Shown here piece after piece: positions 1-8,503 of a DNA stretch of 64,000 bases. A program made the position numbers and the translations under genes. The notes beneath the pieces are model-generated. The model ran no database searches and had not been told where the DNA came from. It worked only from the letters and a program-made list of their open reading frames with translations. Origin of the DNA: Sulfitobacter aestuariivivens (GTDB lineage Bacteria > Pseudomonadota > Alphaproteobacteria > Rhodobacterales > Rhodobacteraceae); the NCBI RefSeq assembly GCF_014763045.1, contig NZ_JACTAG010000003.1, forward strand, positions 1 to 64,000, given 5' to 3'. How positions within the stretch are numbered: the stretch's first letter is position 1; the number at the start of each line of letters is the position of its first letter.

Positions 1-591
1 ATGGTGATGGAGGATGATCCCGCGATGCATGCCGCCCTCTCCGAGGCGTTGCAACTTTCAGATGGACAGAACCTTCAGCGGCGAAAAGGCACGCGCAGAC
101 AGCAGGAGGTTGCACGATTTGCGGCGTCCCGCCTTAGGCGGGACGCGCGGATTGCGGCGTTTTCGCAGAACGGATGGGATACACACAGGCGGCAGGACAA
201 GACATTGCCACGTGCCTTGGCGCAGCTCTCTGAGACGATTCTAACCCTGAAGGACGATCTGGGCCCGCAGATCTGGGGGCAGACCGCGGTGGTGGCGATC
301 ACTGAATTTGGCCGCACCGCCCGTGAGAATGGCACCATCGGGACAGATCATGGAACGGCTGGGCTGATGGTGATGGCAGGCGGGGCCGTGCGGGGGGGCA
401 AGGTCTATGGGGCCTGGCCGGGCGTCTCTGAAAGTGCACTTTATCAACGGCGCGACCTGATGCCGATGCGCGATGTGCGTGCGCCTCTGGCATGGATCCT
501 GCGCGCGGTCGCGGGCGCGGATCGGTCAGTGTTGGAGCGCGATGTTTTTCCGGGGCTTGATATGGGAACGGATCCCGGTCTGTTACTCTGA
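1..591 (+). CDS. DUF1501 family protein, 3' part only
   Basis: The window opens inside this gene, so the first ATG seen is probably not the true start. The 196 visible residues match the C-terminal part of DUF1501 proteins: a W-D-T-H segment near residues 59-62, the stretch VVAITEFGRTARENG, then TDHGTAG, the usual signature of this alkaline-phosphatase-like fold. Complete members are about 380-400 residues and often have a Tat signal, so roughly half is missing. The biochemical role of the family is not settled. The 3' end overlaps the end of the convergent small gene by 9 bases. Confidence 0.85.
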   Translation: MVMEDDPAMHAALSEALQLSDGQNLQRRKGTRRQQEVARFAASRLRRDARIAAFSQNGWDTHRRQDKTLPRALAQLSETILTLKDDLGPQIWGQTAVVAITEFGRTARENGTIGTDHGTAGLMVMAGGAVRGGKVYGAWPGVSESALYQRRDLMPMRDVRAPLAWILRAVAGADRSVLERDVFPGLDMGTDPGLLL

Positions 592-777
592 CGCGTAGGT
601 TTCGGCGCTGGCGATGACGTTGTTATCGAACGCCGGACCCTGATTGGCCGGAGAATTTGACGCGGCAAAAACCACGACCGCAACGCCCAAAGCGTTTGCC
701 GTGATCACAATCCAGTCGATGCCGAAAGCGCCGGTTGTGTACTTGGAAGTGGGTTTGCGTCGGGCGAACATAGCCAT
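583..777 (-). CDS. small single-pass membrane protein, weakly Flp-pilin-like
   Basis: This 64-residue ORF has a short basic N-terminus and one hydrophobic helix (about residues 17-40) followed by a polar tail. The segment TGAFGIDWIVITANALG resembles the start of the hydrophobic helix in small Flp-like or TadE-like proteins (G-A-x-x-x-D-W-V-V-L-T-A), but there is no clear prepilin peptidase site and the similarity is short. An AGGA lies directly before the start; the second Met two codons later is an alternative. The ORF stands alone, convergent to the DUF1501 gene, with a 155-base divergent spacer upstream. Function is unknown. Confidence 0.55.
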   Translation of the reverse strand: MAMFARRKPTSKYTTGAFGIDWIVITANALGVAVVVFAASNSPANQGPAFDNNVIASAETYASE

Positions 778-932
778 TCCTGGTTACCTGAACCCCCGAT
801 CAGTCTTTGCAATCTGCCAATCCAATGTGGCGAAATTACGCAAAATGCTTGCTGAGTTTGGGACGATTGTCGCAAGTAGCCCCGCGCGTTTCTTTCCTTG
901 GCGAACGCAGCACTTGGTTCTAACGTGCCGCC

Positions 933-1661
933 ATGGCGATGACTGATCCGAACAACGCAGGCAGGCTTGGGGCCGCCGTGCCCGATTGGGTGCCGCCCAT
1001 GGCCCCGGACGGTGCCGTGCTGACAGGGCGCTATGCGATGTTGGCACCGCTGTCGGCTGAATCCCATGCGGCGCTTCTTTACCGGGCCTATGAGGGGCAG
1101 GATCATGTCTGGGATTATTTGCCCTACGGTCCGTTTCATTCCGCAGCCCTTTATCATCGCTGGGTGCGGGATCACGGTGGCCAGCACGATCCGTTCTTCT
1201 ATGCGATCCGCAACCTTGAGACGGGTGATTGGGAAGGAGTGGCAAGCTATTTGCGAATCCAACCTGCTGCAGGATCCATCGAGGTCGGGCACATCAATTA
1301 CAGCCCGGCCCTGCAACAGACGCGTGCGGGAACCGAAACCATGTACCTGATGATGAAGTGGGCGTTTGAACAGGGGTACCGCCGCTATGAATGGAAGTGT
1401 AACGCCCTGAATGCGGGGTCCCGCAGGGCGGCGCAGCGGCTGGGGTTTTCCTTTGAAGGCGTTTTTCGTCAGGCGGCTGTGATCAAGGGTCGCAACCGCG
1501 ACACCGCCTGGTTTGCGATCATCGACGCCGAATGGCCCGCCCTTAAGGAAGCGTTCGAAGCCTGGCTTTCTCCGGCGAATTTCGATGCGCAGGGCCAACA
1601 ACGCGAACGGTTGGGTGATCTGACCGGTCTGGTGCGCAGTGCGGGCGATCCATCACTGTAA
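933..1661 (+). CDS. GNAT family N-acetyltransferase (RimJ/RimL type)
   Basis: The 242-residue protein has the RimJ/RimL-like layout: a substrate-side N-terminal half, then GHINYSPALQQTRAGTETMY, which occupies the place of the acetyl-CoA binding loop, and a C-terminal strand-helix segment RRYEWKCNALNAGSRRAAQRLGF, strongly typical of this subgroup. Such enzymes transfer acetyl groups from acetyl-CoA to small molecules or protein N-termini; the substrate here cannot be read from sequence. A second ATG lies two codons downstream. It is monocistronic, with a 27-base gap to the convergent response regulator gene. Confidence 0.85.
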   Translation: MAMTDPNNAGRLGAAVPDWVPPMAPDGAVLTGRYAMLAPLSAESHAALLYRAYEGQDHVWDYLPYGPFHSAALYHRWVRDHGGQHDPFFYAIRNLETGDWEGVASYLRIQPAAGSIEVGHINYSPALQQTRAGTETMYLMMKWAFEQGYRRYEWKCNALNAGSRRAAQRLGFSFEGVFRQAAVIKGRNRDTAWFAIIDAEWPALKEAFEAWLSPANFDAQGQQRERLGDLTGLVRSAGDPSL

Positions 1662-1688
1662 CCGCTGATTGAGCGCCGACGGCTTTAG

Positions 1689-2408
1689 CTAGATTGCGAT
1701 TTTTTGTGACAGACGCGTTTGTACAAGCGCGGCCAGCACGGCGGTTTCAGAAGCTGATGCGGCCCCTTTTGCGCGCTTGTCGGCCAGGGCTTGTGCCGCT
1801 TCGCCAAGCCGCGTGTCTTGCGTGGAACGTGCAAGTCCGTTGAGAAACTGTGCAGCATAATCCAACGCGGTCTCGTTTGGTGGATCTTCCAGCACTTCGG
1901 CAATATGGGCCATATCATCCTGAAACGCGATATGATCGGGATGAACAGTATCCTCGTTCAGTACCCGAACGCCGCGGGGGCGGCGCTCAACCGGCAATAG
2001 GGACAGGATGCATTCCTGAAACACCCCGATGGCGGTGATCGGTTTGGGCATGAAGCCATCTGCCCCGGCGGCGATGGCGTCCTCTTCCAAATGCAGATCC
2101 GCAGACATGCCCAGGATCGCATCCACCCGTGGCTGGGTTTCATGAAGCTCCGCAATCAGGTCAAGGCCGTTCCCGTCGGGCAGGCCAAGATCCACGATCA
2201 GAACGGACGGGCGGTAGACCTGCAAATGCCGCCGGGCGGATCGTAGGCAATCCGCGCGTCTGATCCGTGCGCCGGAGCGCAGACAAAGCAGTCTTATTGC
2301 TTCGCAGGCGTAACGGCTGTCTTCGACGACCAGTATGGTCAAGCCCAGAAGGGGCCGTGCGGCGGTTGGTGTAGGTACCGCTGTTGCAAAGGGGTCGTTG
2401 GTGTCCAT
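1689..2408 (-). CDS. single-domain response regulator with unassigned C-terminal region
   Basis: Residues 23-140 form a receiver domain: acidic pair E29-D30, phosphoacceptor D73 (IVDLGLPDGNG), conserved S102 and K122 (MPKP). The remaining ~100 residues are helical and match no DNA-binding output domain I recognise, so the protein may act by protein contact. The start at 2408 is chosen over an ATG 21 bases upstream because AGGAGG lies five bases before it. No histidine kinase gene is adjacent, so its partner is unknown. It is divergent from the epimerase gene. Confidence 0.85.
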   Translation of the reverse strand: MDTNDPFATAVPTPTAARPLLGLTILVVEDSRYACEAIRLLCLRSGARIRRADCLRSARRHLQVYRPSVLIVDLGLPDGNGLDLIAELHETQPRVDAILGMSADLHLEEDAIAAGADGFMPKPITAIGVFQECILSLLPVERRPRGVRVLNEDTVHPDHIAFQDDMAHIAEVLEDPPNETALDYAAQFLNGLARSTQDTRLGEAAQALADKRAKGAASASETAVLAALVQTRLSQKIAI

Positions 2409-2494
2409 CGTCGCCTCCTGCCGGTGCATGTGAGGTAATGATTAACCATCATCCGCTAACAGTACGTTAACGTGTCGCATTGCGGTTGCGGGCG

Positions 2495-2520
2495 CTGCGT
2501 TCCATAAGGCCGCAACGCAG
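2495..2520. promoter_or_regulatory. hairpin in the 5' leader of the epimerase gene
   Basis: A perfect 7-base inverted repeat (CTGCGTT / AACGCAG) with a 12-base loop lies about 10 bases before the AGGAGG ribosome site at 2531. It may stabilise the leader or be an operator; nothing else supports either. Confidence 0.25.
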
Positions 2521-2540
2521 ACAAACCACAGGAGGCCCTG

Positions 2541-2945
2541 ATGATCGGCCGTCTTAACCATGTTGCCATCGCCGTTCCAGATCTGGACGCCGCGGCAGAC
2601 CAGTACCGCAATGCTCTGGGTGCCAACGTGGGCGCGCCACAGGATGAACCGGACCATGGCGTCACGGTCATTTTCATCGAATTGCCCAACACCAAGATCG
2701 AATTGCTGTACCCGTTAGGCGAAAACAGCCCCATTCAGGGATTTCTGGACAAGAACCCGTCGGGTGGCATCCACCACATCTGCTACGAGGTCGACGACAT
2801 CATCGCAGCGCGCGATCACCTGTTGTCGACCGGCGCGCGGGTATTGGGCACCGGAGAGCCCAAGATCGGCGCCCACGGCAAACCCGTGCTGTTCCTGCAT
2901 CCCAAGGATTTCAACGGCGCGCTTGTCGAGCTGGAGCAGGTCTGA
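2541..2945 (+). CDS. mce: methylmalonyl-CoA epimerase
   Basis: A 134-residue single-module glyoxalase/VOC protein of the normal length for methylmalonyl-CoA epimerase, which interconverts (2S)- and (2R)-methylmalonyl-CoA in propionyl-CoA catabolism. Visible metal ligands of the fold are His7 (LNHVAIAV), Glu54 (KIELLYP), the His78/His79 pair (GGIHHICYEV) and Glu130 (LVELEQV). A strong AGGAGG precedes the ATG. The stop overlaps the start of the DUF1467 gene, an arrangement common in Rhodobacterales. Confidence 0.93.
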   Translation: MIGRLNHVAIAVPDLDAAADQYRNALGANVGAPQDEPDHGVTVIFIELPNTKIELLYPLGENSPIQGFLDKNPSGGIHHICYEVDDIIAARDHLLSTGARVLGTGEPKIGAHGKPVLFLHPKDFNGALVELEQV

Positions 2946-3238
2946 TGGGACCTGTCTCGGGCCTTGTTCTGTTTGCCGTCATCTGGTCGATGACTTTCTT
3001 CGTCGCTTTGCCCATTCGCGTGCAGACCCAAGGGGATCTCAAAGACATTGTGCCCGGGACACATGCCGGTGCACCGGAACACCACCATCTCAAGAAGAAG
3101 GCGATTTGGACCACCGTCGTCGCGCTTGTCATCTGGGGTGTTGTCGCCACCATCATACTGCGTGAATGGATTACGGTCGACGATATCGAAAGATGGCTTA
3201 GTCCCGTGCGGGCGCTAACAGATGGTACAGGTGGGTAA
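2945..3238 (+). CDS. DUF1467 family small membrane protein
   Basis: A 97-residue protein with two membrane helices (about residues 4-22 and 53-73) separated by a polar loop PIRVQTQGDLKDIVPGTHAGAPEHHHLKKK, the DUF1467 signature. It starts within the stop codon of the epimerase gene (TGATG), so translation is probably coupled. Its role is unknown; the link to mce is positional. The 3' end overlaps the end of the convergent CysZ-like gene by about 40 bases. Confidence 0.85.
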   Translation: MGPVSGLVLFAVIWSMTFFVALPIRVQTQGDLKDIVPGTHAGAPEHHHLKKKAIWTTVVALVIWGVVATIILREWITVDDIERWLSPVRALTDGTGG

Positions 3239-3905
3239 AGGTCGCAGCCCCGAGGATCGGAACCAGCAGGTTAATCAGCGGGACTGAGAGCGGCACTGCC
3301 ATCAGGATACCTGCGGCCCAGATGGTCGCGAAATGGCGGCGGCGCAACTGCTTGGCGCCTTTGCGGCCCACGCGGCGGATCGCCGCAAGCGTAAAATACT
3401 CGCGGCCTAGCAAAAACCCGTTCAGCGCCCAGAAGATGATGGGCGCGAAAGGGGCAAACGGGATATAGAGCAGCAGTGCTAGGATATTTGCGCCAACCAG
3501 CACGCCCAGAAAATTCACCGTATCCCTGACCGCGTCCCAAAAGGGAACCCGCGTTGTTGGTGGGAGGGTCGGATAATGGGTGGCCTCGACCGCGTCGGCC
3601 ACATCGTCGAGAAACATCGATGTGATGGCAGAGGCGACAGGGACCATCAGGAAGATCGACAGGAAGGCCAGCAGGAACGCCGCCCCCCAGGACAGCAGGT
3701 CATTCAGCCAGCGGACCTCGCCCAGGACCGGCAACCAGGCCTCTTCGGGTGTGATCCATTCAATGAACCACGCGAATCCGGCTGTGGCCCCCACAAGCAA
3801 GAGCAATGCCAGCGCGATGCCGATCAGGAACACGCGGCGAAAGCGGCCGTCGGAGAGCTGCGCGACCGCCAGCCCGAAAGCGCGAAAGATCAGATCGACT
3901 GCCAC
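3198..3905 (-). CDS. EI24/CysZ-like membrane protein
   Basis: A 235-residue integral membrane protein with long hydrophobic helices near residues 24-48, 68-95, 135-160 and 195-225, matching the EI24/CysZ domain including the loop rich in FAPFAPIIFWALNGFLLGREYF. CysZ proteins import sulfate in enterobacteria, but many alphaproteobacterial members are annotated on fold alone and no cysteine-biosynthesis genes lie nearby, so transport of sulfate is unproven. It is last in a minus-strand run and overlaps the nitroreductase stop by 16 bases. Confidence 0.82.
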   Translation of the reverse strand: MAVDLIFRAFGLAVAQLSDGRFRRVFLIGIALALLLLVGATAGFAWFIEWITPEEAWLPVLGEVRWLNDLLSWGAAFLLAFLSIFLMVPVASAITSMFLDDVADAVEATHYPTLPPTTRVPFWDAVRDTVNFLGVLVGANILALLLYIPFAPFAPIIFWALNGFLLGREYFTLAAIRRVGRKGAKQLRRRHFATIWAAGILMAVPLSVPLINLLVPILGAATFTHLYHLLAPARD

Positions 3906-4468
3906 GACGTTATGCTTTCGATATCCGGGCGCGGGCGCTCTGGTGGGGCGGATTTCTCCGTACCGATATGAATGATGCCCGCGATGCGTTCGTGCGCGGC
4001 AAGGCCCAGCCCCTCTTGAGCGAAGATCACATCATGAGAGGGCCAGCCGCTAAGCCAGTTGGCCCCCCAGCCCGCTGCAAGCGCTGCGTTGAGCAGGCCC
4101 AGACACACCGCGCCTGCGGAATAGGTCTGCTCCAGCGCGGGTATTTTCTCGGACGGTTTCTGCACCTCGACCACGACAACTGCGAGATTGCCCTGATCGA
4201 ATTGGCTGCGACCCTTGGCTGTTTTTTCCGCATCATACCCCAAGGTCTCGCCGCGTTGCTGTGAAAGGGCGGCCAGCCGTCCCATCGCGCCGGCTTCCAG
4301 CACAATAAAGCGCCACGGCTCAAGCTTGCCATGGTCCGGCACGCGGCCCGCAGCAGTCAGGATTTGTATCAGCGCGTCGCGCCCCGGAACAGGCAGGCCC
4401 AGCGTCTTTGCCGGGCGCGAGCGTCGGGTCAACAGGAAATCAAGGGCGTCAGGGTTGGCGGGGGGCAT
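3890..4468 (-). CDS. nitroreductase family protein, YdjA type
   Basis: This 192-residue flavoprotein has the short-form nitroreductase layout: an FMN-binding RRSRPAKTLG near residues 15-24, then RVPDHGKLEPWRFIVL near 42-57, the hallmark of the E. coli YdjA subgroup, and a C-terminal GIIHIG strand. The family reduces nitro compounds or quinones with NAD(P)H; the natural substrate is unclear. It begins 6 bases after the deacetylase-like gene stop and is probably co-transcribed. Confidence 0.88.
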   Translation of the reverse strand: MPPANPDALDFLLTRRSRPAKTLGLPVPGRDALIQILTAAGRVPDHGKLEPWRFIVLEAGAMGRLAALSQQRGETLGYDAEKTAKGRSQFDQGNLAVVVVEVQKPSEKIPALEQTYSAGAVCLGLLNAALAAGWGANWLSGWPSHDVIFAQEGLGLAAHERIAGIIHIGTEKSAPPERPRPDIESITSWQSI

Positions 4469-4474
4469 ATGGGC

Positions 4475-5581
4475 CTACACTTCTAACTGGATGGCCATGT
4501 CATCGATCGACTGGCGCAGGAATGCATCGAATGCAGCACTTGGCTGGCGGATATCGAACCCGATTTGCATCGGATCGGGGGCGACGTTTTCGAGGCCCGC
4601 TAAAGCGGCGATGGTGGCATGACCACAAAAGGGAACATAGAATTCGGAATACCCGCCCTCATGCACAAGCACCAGTTTGCCGTCGCATAGCCGCTCTGCT
4701 GTGGCTTTGATCTTGCGCGTCATTTCGGCAAAGGTTTCTGCTGTCGCCTGCATGCGCGCCAGTGGGTCAACCATGGACGCGTCAAAACCGCAGGCAACGA
4801 TTATCATGTCGGGCTTGAAGGCCTCAATCGCCCGGATCACGACGCGGTCCATCGCATGCAGATAGGCCGTATGGCCAGAGCCAGCGTACATGGGAAGGTT
4901 GATGTTAAACCCTTCGCCCACGCCCGTACCGCGATCTGTCAGGGCACCGGTATCGAGGGGATAATTCCCCTCTTGATGCAAGGAAATCGCCAGCACATCG
5001 TCGCGGTCATAATAGATGCCTTCGGTGCCGTTGCCGTGGTGCACATCCCAGTCCAGCACGACAACACGCTTGGCCAGACCCTTGGATTGAGCGGCTTCGA
5101 TGGCGATGGCGATGTTGGCAAGCAGGCAAAACCCGTTCGGAAAATCCGGCAGGCAGTGATGACCTGGCGGGCGGCTGAGGGCATAGGCATTGCTGAGCGC
5201 GCCGGAGGCGACCTTGTCGACAGCCGCAAGCGCCAGACCTGCGGAAAGGGCGGCGATCTCATATCCGCCTGCAGCAAAGGGCGTGCGGCGGCCAAGCTCT
5301 CCGCCGCCAGCATCCGAGAGGCGTTTGAATTCATCGAGGTAGGATTTCGGGTGCACGCGCGCCAAGTCCTCGTAAGCGGCCGGGGGCGCCGATTGGCTGG
5401 CAAGTTGCGATGTCAGGCCTGTCACGTCCATCAGGTTCTTCAGGCGTCGTTTGGTTTCGGGGTTTTCGGGCAGCCCTCCGGCGGCCAGCGGTTGCACCAG
5501 TCCGCCGATTGGCATGGTGAAGGCATAATTGCCGCCCGCGTGCCAGAAACAGCTTTCATCCCAGAAAAATCCAGTCGTCAT
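4475..5581 (-). CDS. histone deacetylase family protein (AcuC/acetylpolyamine amidohydrolase class)
   Basis: The 368-residue protein carries the arginase/deacetylase motifs: RPPGHH (137-142), the zinc ligand pair in DWDVHHGNGT (Asp179, His181) and a second zinc Asp in ACGFDAS. Bacterial members hydrolyse acetyl-lysine, acetylpolyamines or similar amides. The start at 5581 is preferred to a longer frame up to 5722 because AAGGGGG lies eight bases upstream and homologous sequence begins there; the longer frame would also run into the VOC gene. It is second in a four-gene minus-strand run. Confidence 0.9.
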   Translation of the reverse strand: MTTGFFWDESCFWHAGGNYAFTMPIGGLVQPLAAGGLPENPETKRRLKNLMDVTGLTSQLASQSAPPAAYEDLARVHPKSYLDEFKRLSDAGGGELGRRTPFAAGGYEIAALSAGLALAAVDKVASGALSNAYALSRPPGHHCLPDFPNGFCLLANIAIAIEAAQSKGLAKRVVVLDWDVHHGNGTEGIYYDRDDVLAISLHQEGNYPLDTGALTDRGTGVGEGFNINLPMYAGSGHTAYLHAMDRVVIRAIEAFKPDMIIVACGFDASMVDPLARMQATAETFAEMTRKIKATAERLCDGKLVLVHEGGYSEFYVPFCGHATIAALAGLENVAPDPMQIGFDIRQPSAAFDAFLRQSIDDMAIQLEV

Positions 5582-5640
5582 GATGACATCCCCCTTGTGG
5601 CCGGAAATTGGCGCAGTAGGGCGTGATTGTCCATGGCGGG

Positions 5641-6117
5641 TTAGTGTGCTTCTGCCAACAGGGCCGCGACATCCAGGGGTGCGTTTACCATCGCCAATGC
5701 GCCCTTCGCATCGCGTGGCCAATCCCCGGGCGGGCGGTCGCGGTAAATCTCGACCCCGTTGTCATCCGGGTCGCGCAGGTACAGCGCCTCGCTGACGCCA
5801 TGATCGGCGGCCCCGTCGATTGGGATGCCTGCGTCTGTCACGCGCTTGAGGACCGCCGCCAGCGTGGCGCGATCAGGGTAGAGAAACGCGGAATGATAAA
5901 GCCCGGTATGCCCTTCGGGCGGTGGGGATGCCCCGTTGCTCTCCCAGGTGTTCAGGCCGATGTGGTGGTGGTACCCGCCTGCGCCCAGAAACGCGGCCTG
6001 CGCGCCGTAGCGGGCCGTCACCTCGAATCCCAGAATGTCGCGGTAAAAAGCAATCGCGCGATCCAGATCGGCGACTTTGAGGTGGACGTGTCCGACGCAG
6101 GGGGTTGGGGGGGTCAT
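5641..6117 (-). CDS. VOC family protein (catechol-2,3-dioxygenase-like)
   Basis: A 158-residue glyoxalase/bleomycin-resistance fold protein starting VGHVHLKVADLDRAIAFYRDILGF. The metal residues seen are His10 or His12, His51 or neighbours in GGYHHHIGLNTWES, and Glu123 in NGVEIYRDRP. The GLNTWES and GLYHSAFLYPDR segments resemble CatE-like extradiol dioxygenase half-domains, yet the protein is half their length, so a lyase or dioxygenase function is only a suggestion. It heads the run VOC, deacetylase-like, nitroreductase, CysZ-like. Confidence 0.85.
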   Translation of the reverse strand: MTPPTPCVGHVHLKVADLDRAIAFYRDILGFEVTARYGAQAAFLGAGGYHHHIGLNTWESNGASPPPEGHTGLYHSAFLYPDRATLAAVLKRVTDAGIPIDGAADHGVSEALYLRDPDDNGVEIYRDRPPGDWPRDAKGALAMVNAPLDVAALLAEAH

Positions 6118-6211
6118 GACTGGCCTTTCTTACAGGGGTAAAGCCAAATTGGCTGCCATCATCCGTTTGTTCAACCGTGTGGGGTGCAGAGGGTCTGTGC
6201 AAAAATGTGCA

Positions 6212-6625
6212 TCACAGTTGAAAGTGGCCGACGACTTCCGCGAAATTGAGCAGGAGGTATGGCAGGATCGCCAGATTGGCAAAGACCACGATGGGCAGAA
6301 ACCAGGCGAGCAGGACCAGCACGGACCCTTCGACCAGATAAATCAGGGCAAGCGAGAGGAAAACGCTGATATAGAGATCAATGCCAACCTGCCGACCCCA
6401 AAGTAGCGCGTTGATTTTGCCGATGCTGCGAAAGAAGTTCTCGCGATGTGTAGCGTAAAGAGAGAACGCCAGAAATGCCAGATAGATTGCCAGCACGACG
6501 CCTTTTGCAAATCCATTGTCACCGTTCGTGCTGAGGAACCCCTCGCGACTGCCAAAGAGGACGGCGCAGATCAGGAAGATCAGATAAAGGATCCACAGAC
6601 GATACCGTCTATAAAGGTAGTGCAT
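6212..6625 (-). CDS. hypothetical four-helix membrane protein
   Basis: A 137-residue protein with four hydrophobic segments (about residues 9-26, 42-58, 82-99 and 103-127) and aromatic/basic ends (MHYLYRRYRL). I do not recognise a family. A run of five G lies about eight bases before the ATG. It lies 85 bases downstream of trpS on the same strand and may be read through from it. Confidence 0.65.
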   Translation of the reverse strand: MHYLYRRYRLWILYLIFLICAVLFGSREGFLSTNGDNGFAKGVVLAIYLAFLAFSLYATHRENFFRSIGKINALLWGRQVGIDLYISVFLSLALIYLVEGSVLVLLAWFLPIVVFANLAILPYLLLNFAEVVGHFQL

Positions 6626-6670
6626 GACCGTGCCCCCGTGTTGGGTGGGCCTATCGTGACCTACCCCGGT

Positions 6671-6715
6671 GACGTTTCAAAGCAAAACGTCGCGGCACGG
6701 TTGACGGCTGTCAAC
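6671..6715 (-). terminator. two hairpins at the 3' end of trpS
   Basis: Two perfect stems follow one another: GTTGAC/GTCAAC (6700-6705 with 6710-6715, overlapping the stop codon) and GACGTTT/AAACGTC (6671-6677 with 6685-6691). Neither has a T-run, so termination rather than RNA stability is uncertain. Confidence 0.3.
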
Positions 6716-7733
6716 TGCCGACCATGCCGATGATTTCGTAGGTGCGTTTCAGGATGGGCGCGGTGATCTCGCGCGCCTGACCGGCCCCTTTGGCCAGGAT
6801 GCGATCAATCTCGGCCGGATCTGCCATCAGGCGGGCCATCTCCTCAGAGATCGGGCCAAGCTTGGCAACTGCAAGTTCAGCCAGCGCGGGTTTGAAAGTG
6901 CCAAACTGTTGGCCGCCCACATCCCTGAGAACCGCATCGACGCTTTGATCGCTCAGCGCTGCATAGATGTTGATCAGGTTACGCGCCTCGGGGCGGTCGG
7001 CCAGCCCTGCGACCTCGGACGGGAGCGCATCAGGATCGGTCTTGGCCTTGCGGATTTTCTTGGCAATCGTGTCGGCGTCATCGGTCATGTTGATGCGGCT
7101 GGCATCTGACGGATCGGATTTCGACATTTTCTTGGAGCCATCGCGCAGCGACATCACGCGCGTCGCGGCCCCTTCGATCACAGGTTCGGTCATCGGGAAG
7201 AAATCGACCCCGTAGTCGTGATTGAATTTTGCCGCGATGTCGCGGGTAAGTTCAAGATGCTGCTTCTGGTCCTCGCCCACTGGCACGTGGGTCGCATGAT
7301 AGATCAGAATGTCGGCGGCCATCAACGCGGGATACCCGAAGAGACCCAGAGATACCTTTTCGGCGTTCTTGCCGGCCTTGTCCTTGAATTGCGTCATGCG
7401 GCTCATCCAGCCCATGCGGGCCACACAATTGAATATCCAGCCAAGCTGGGCGTGTTCGGGCACCTGACTTTGGTTGATGAGGATGGATTTATCGGGGCTC
7501 AGGCCACTTGCGATGAACCCGGCGGCCAGTTCGCGGGTGTTGTGCGACAGCTCTGCCGGATCCAGCAGCTTGGCGGTGATCGCGTGCAGATCGACCATGC
7601 AATAGACCGTCTCGTAGTCTTCTTCCTGCATCTGCACGAAGCGTCGGATCGCGCCCAGATAATTGCCCAACGTCAGGCCTCCGGACGGCTGAATGCCCGA
7701 AAACACGCGTGGGGTGAATTGACTGTCTGACAT
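6711..7733 (-). CDS. trpS: tryptophan--tRNA ligase
   Basis: A class I aminoacyl-tRNA synthetase of 340 residues, the usual TrpRS length. The HIGH-equivalent lies in [12 protein letters not shown] (16-27) and KMSKS is at 202-206; the tryptophan-pocket segment [17 protein letters not shown] is intact. It activates tryptophan with ATP and charges tRNA-Trp. GGAG lies six bases before the ATG. It is divergent from the rhomboid-like gene with a 74-base spacer in which I see no leader peptide. Confidence 0.97.
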   Translation of the reverse strand: MSDSQFTPRVFSGIQPSGGLTLGNYLGAIRRFVQMQEEDYETVYCMVDLHAITAKLLDPAELSHNTRELAAGFIASGLSPDKSILINQSQVPEHAQLGWIFNCVARMGWMSRMTQFKDKAGKNAEKVSLGLFGYPALMAADILIYHATHVPVGEDQKQHLELTRDIAAKFNHDYGVDFFPMTEPVIEGAATRVMSLRDGSKKMSKSDPSDASRINMTDDADTIAKKIRKAKTDPDALPSEVAGLADRPEARNLINIYAALSDQSVDAVLRDVGGQQFGTFKPALAELAVAKLGPISEEMARLMADPAEIDRILAKGAGQAREITAPILKRTYEIIGMVGS

Positions 7734-7807
7734 CTGGGGCTCCGCAGGGCTGGCAAGATCGTTTGTGTGGGCTTACTGAGGGGGCAACAAGACGTCAAGG
7801 AGCGCCC

Positions 7808-8503
7808 ATGCAGGACCCCGAATACCAGCCTCCCGTCAATCCGCTGCCGCCTGCGGTGGTGGTCGTGTTCCTGATTATGGCGGGGATCGAAGCGATGCTG
7901 TCTCTGGGCGAAGCTGGCATGATCGGCGGACGCGATGCGGTCGGTTGGCGGTTGGGCATGATCCGGGACTATGGCTTTTCGGGTGATCTGTTCGACTGGA
8001 TGCTGGCAAACGGGCGCTTTCCGCTGCAAGAGGTCGCCCGGCTAGTGACCTATCCATTCATCCATCTGGGCTTTACCCAATCGCTGTTTGCGATGGTCCT
8101 GTTGCTGGCGCTGGGCAAGATGGTGGCCGAGGTCATGGGGCAGTTTGCCTTTCTGACCCTCTTTTTCGTCTCTGGTATTGGCGGTGCGGTGATCTATGCG
8201 CTGCTGCTGAATGATCCGATCTGGCTGGTCGGTGGCTATCCCAGCACTTACGGGCTGATCGGGGGCTATACCTTTGTGTTGTGGCGCACGCTTGAGGGGC
8301 AGGGCGCGCGGGGAGCGGAACAGTTGCGGGCCTTTACACTGATTGCGCTGTTGATGGCTATTCAGCTGATCTGGGGCATCCTCTTTGTTGTGGGTACGCA
8401 GTGGGTGGCGGAACTTGCAGGCTTTGTCTGCGGCTTTGCCCTGTCCTTTGTCATGGCCCCCGGGGAATGGGCGCGGATGCGCGATCGGATGCGACGGCGC
8501 TAG
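7808..8503 (+). CDS. rhomboid-fold membrane protein, predicted inactive
   Basis: A 231-residue protein with six hydrophobic helices and the general rhomboid plan. AAGGAG precedes the ATG at 7808, so the longer frame from 7763 is rejected. Active rhomboids have a Ser in GxSG and a His in a later AHxGG helix. Aligning VGGYPSTYGLIGG to the usual VGASGAIFGLLGA puts Tyr144 at the catalytic serine and Pro145 after it; AELAG (201-205) puts Glu202 at the catalytic His; the HxxxN oxyanion motif is also absent. By inference it binds membrane clients without cleaving them. It overlaps the convergent murJ end by 4 bases. Confidence 0.8.
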   Translation: MQDPEYQPPVNPLPPAVVVVFLIMAGIEAMLSLGEAGMIGGRDAVGWRLGMIRDYGFSGDLFDWMLANGRFPLQEVARLVTYPFIHLGFTQSLFAMVLLLALGKMVAEVMGQFAFLTLFFVSGIGGAVIYALLLNDPIWLVGGYPSTYGLIGGYTFVLWRTLEGQGARGAEQLRAFTLIALLMAIQLIWGILFVVGTQWVAELAGFVCGFALSFVMAPGEWARMRDRMRRR

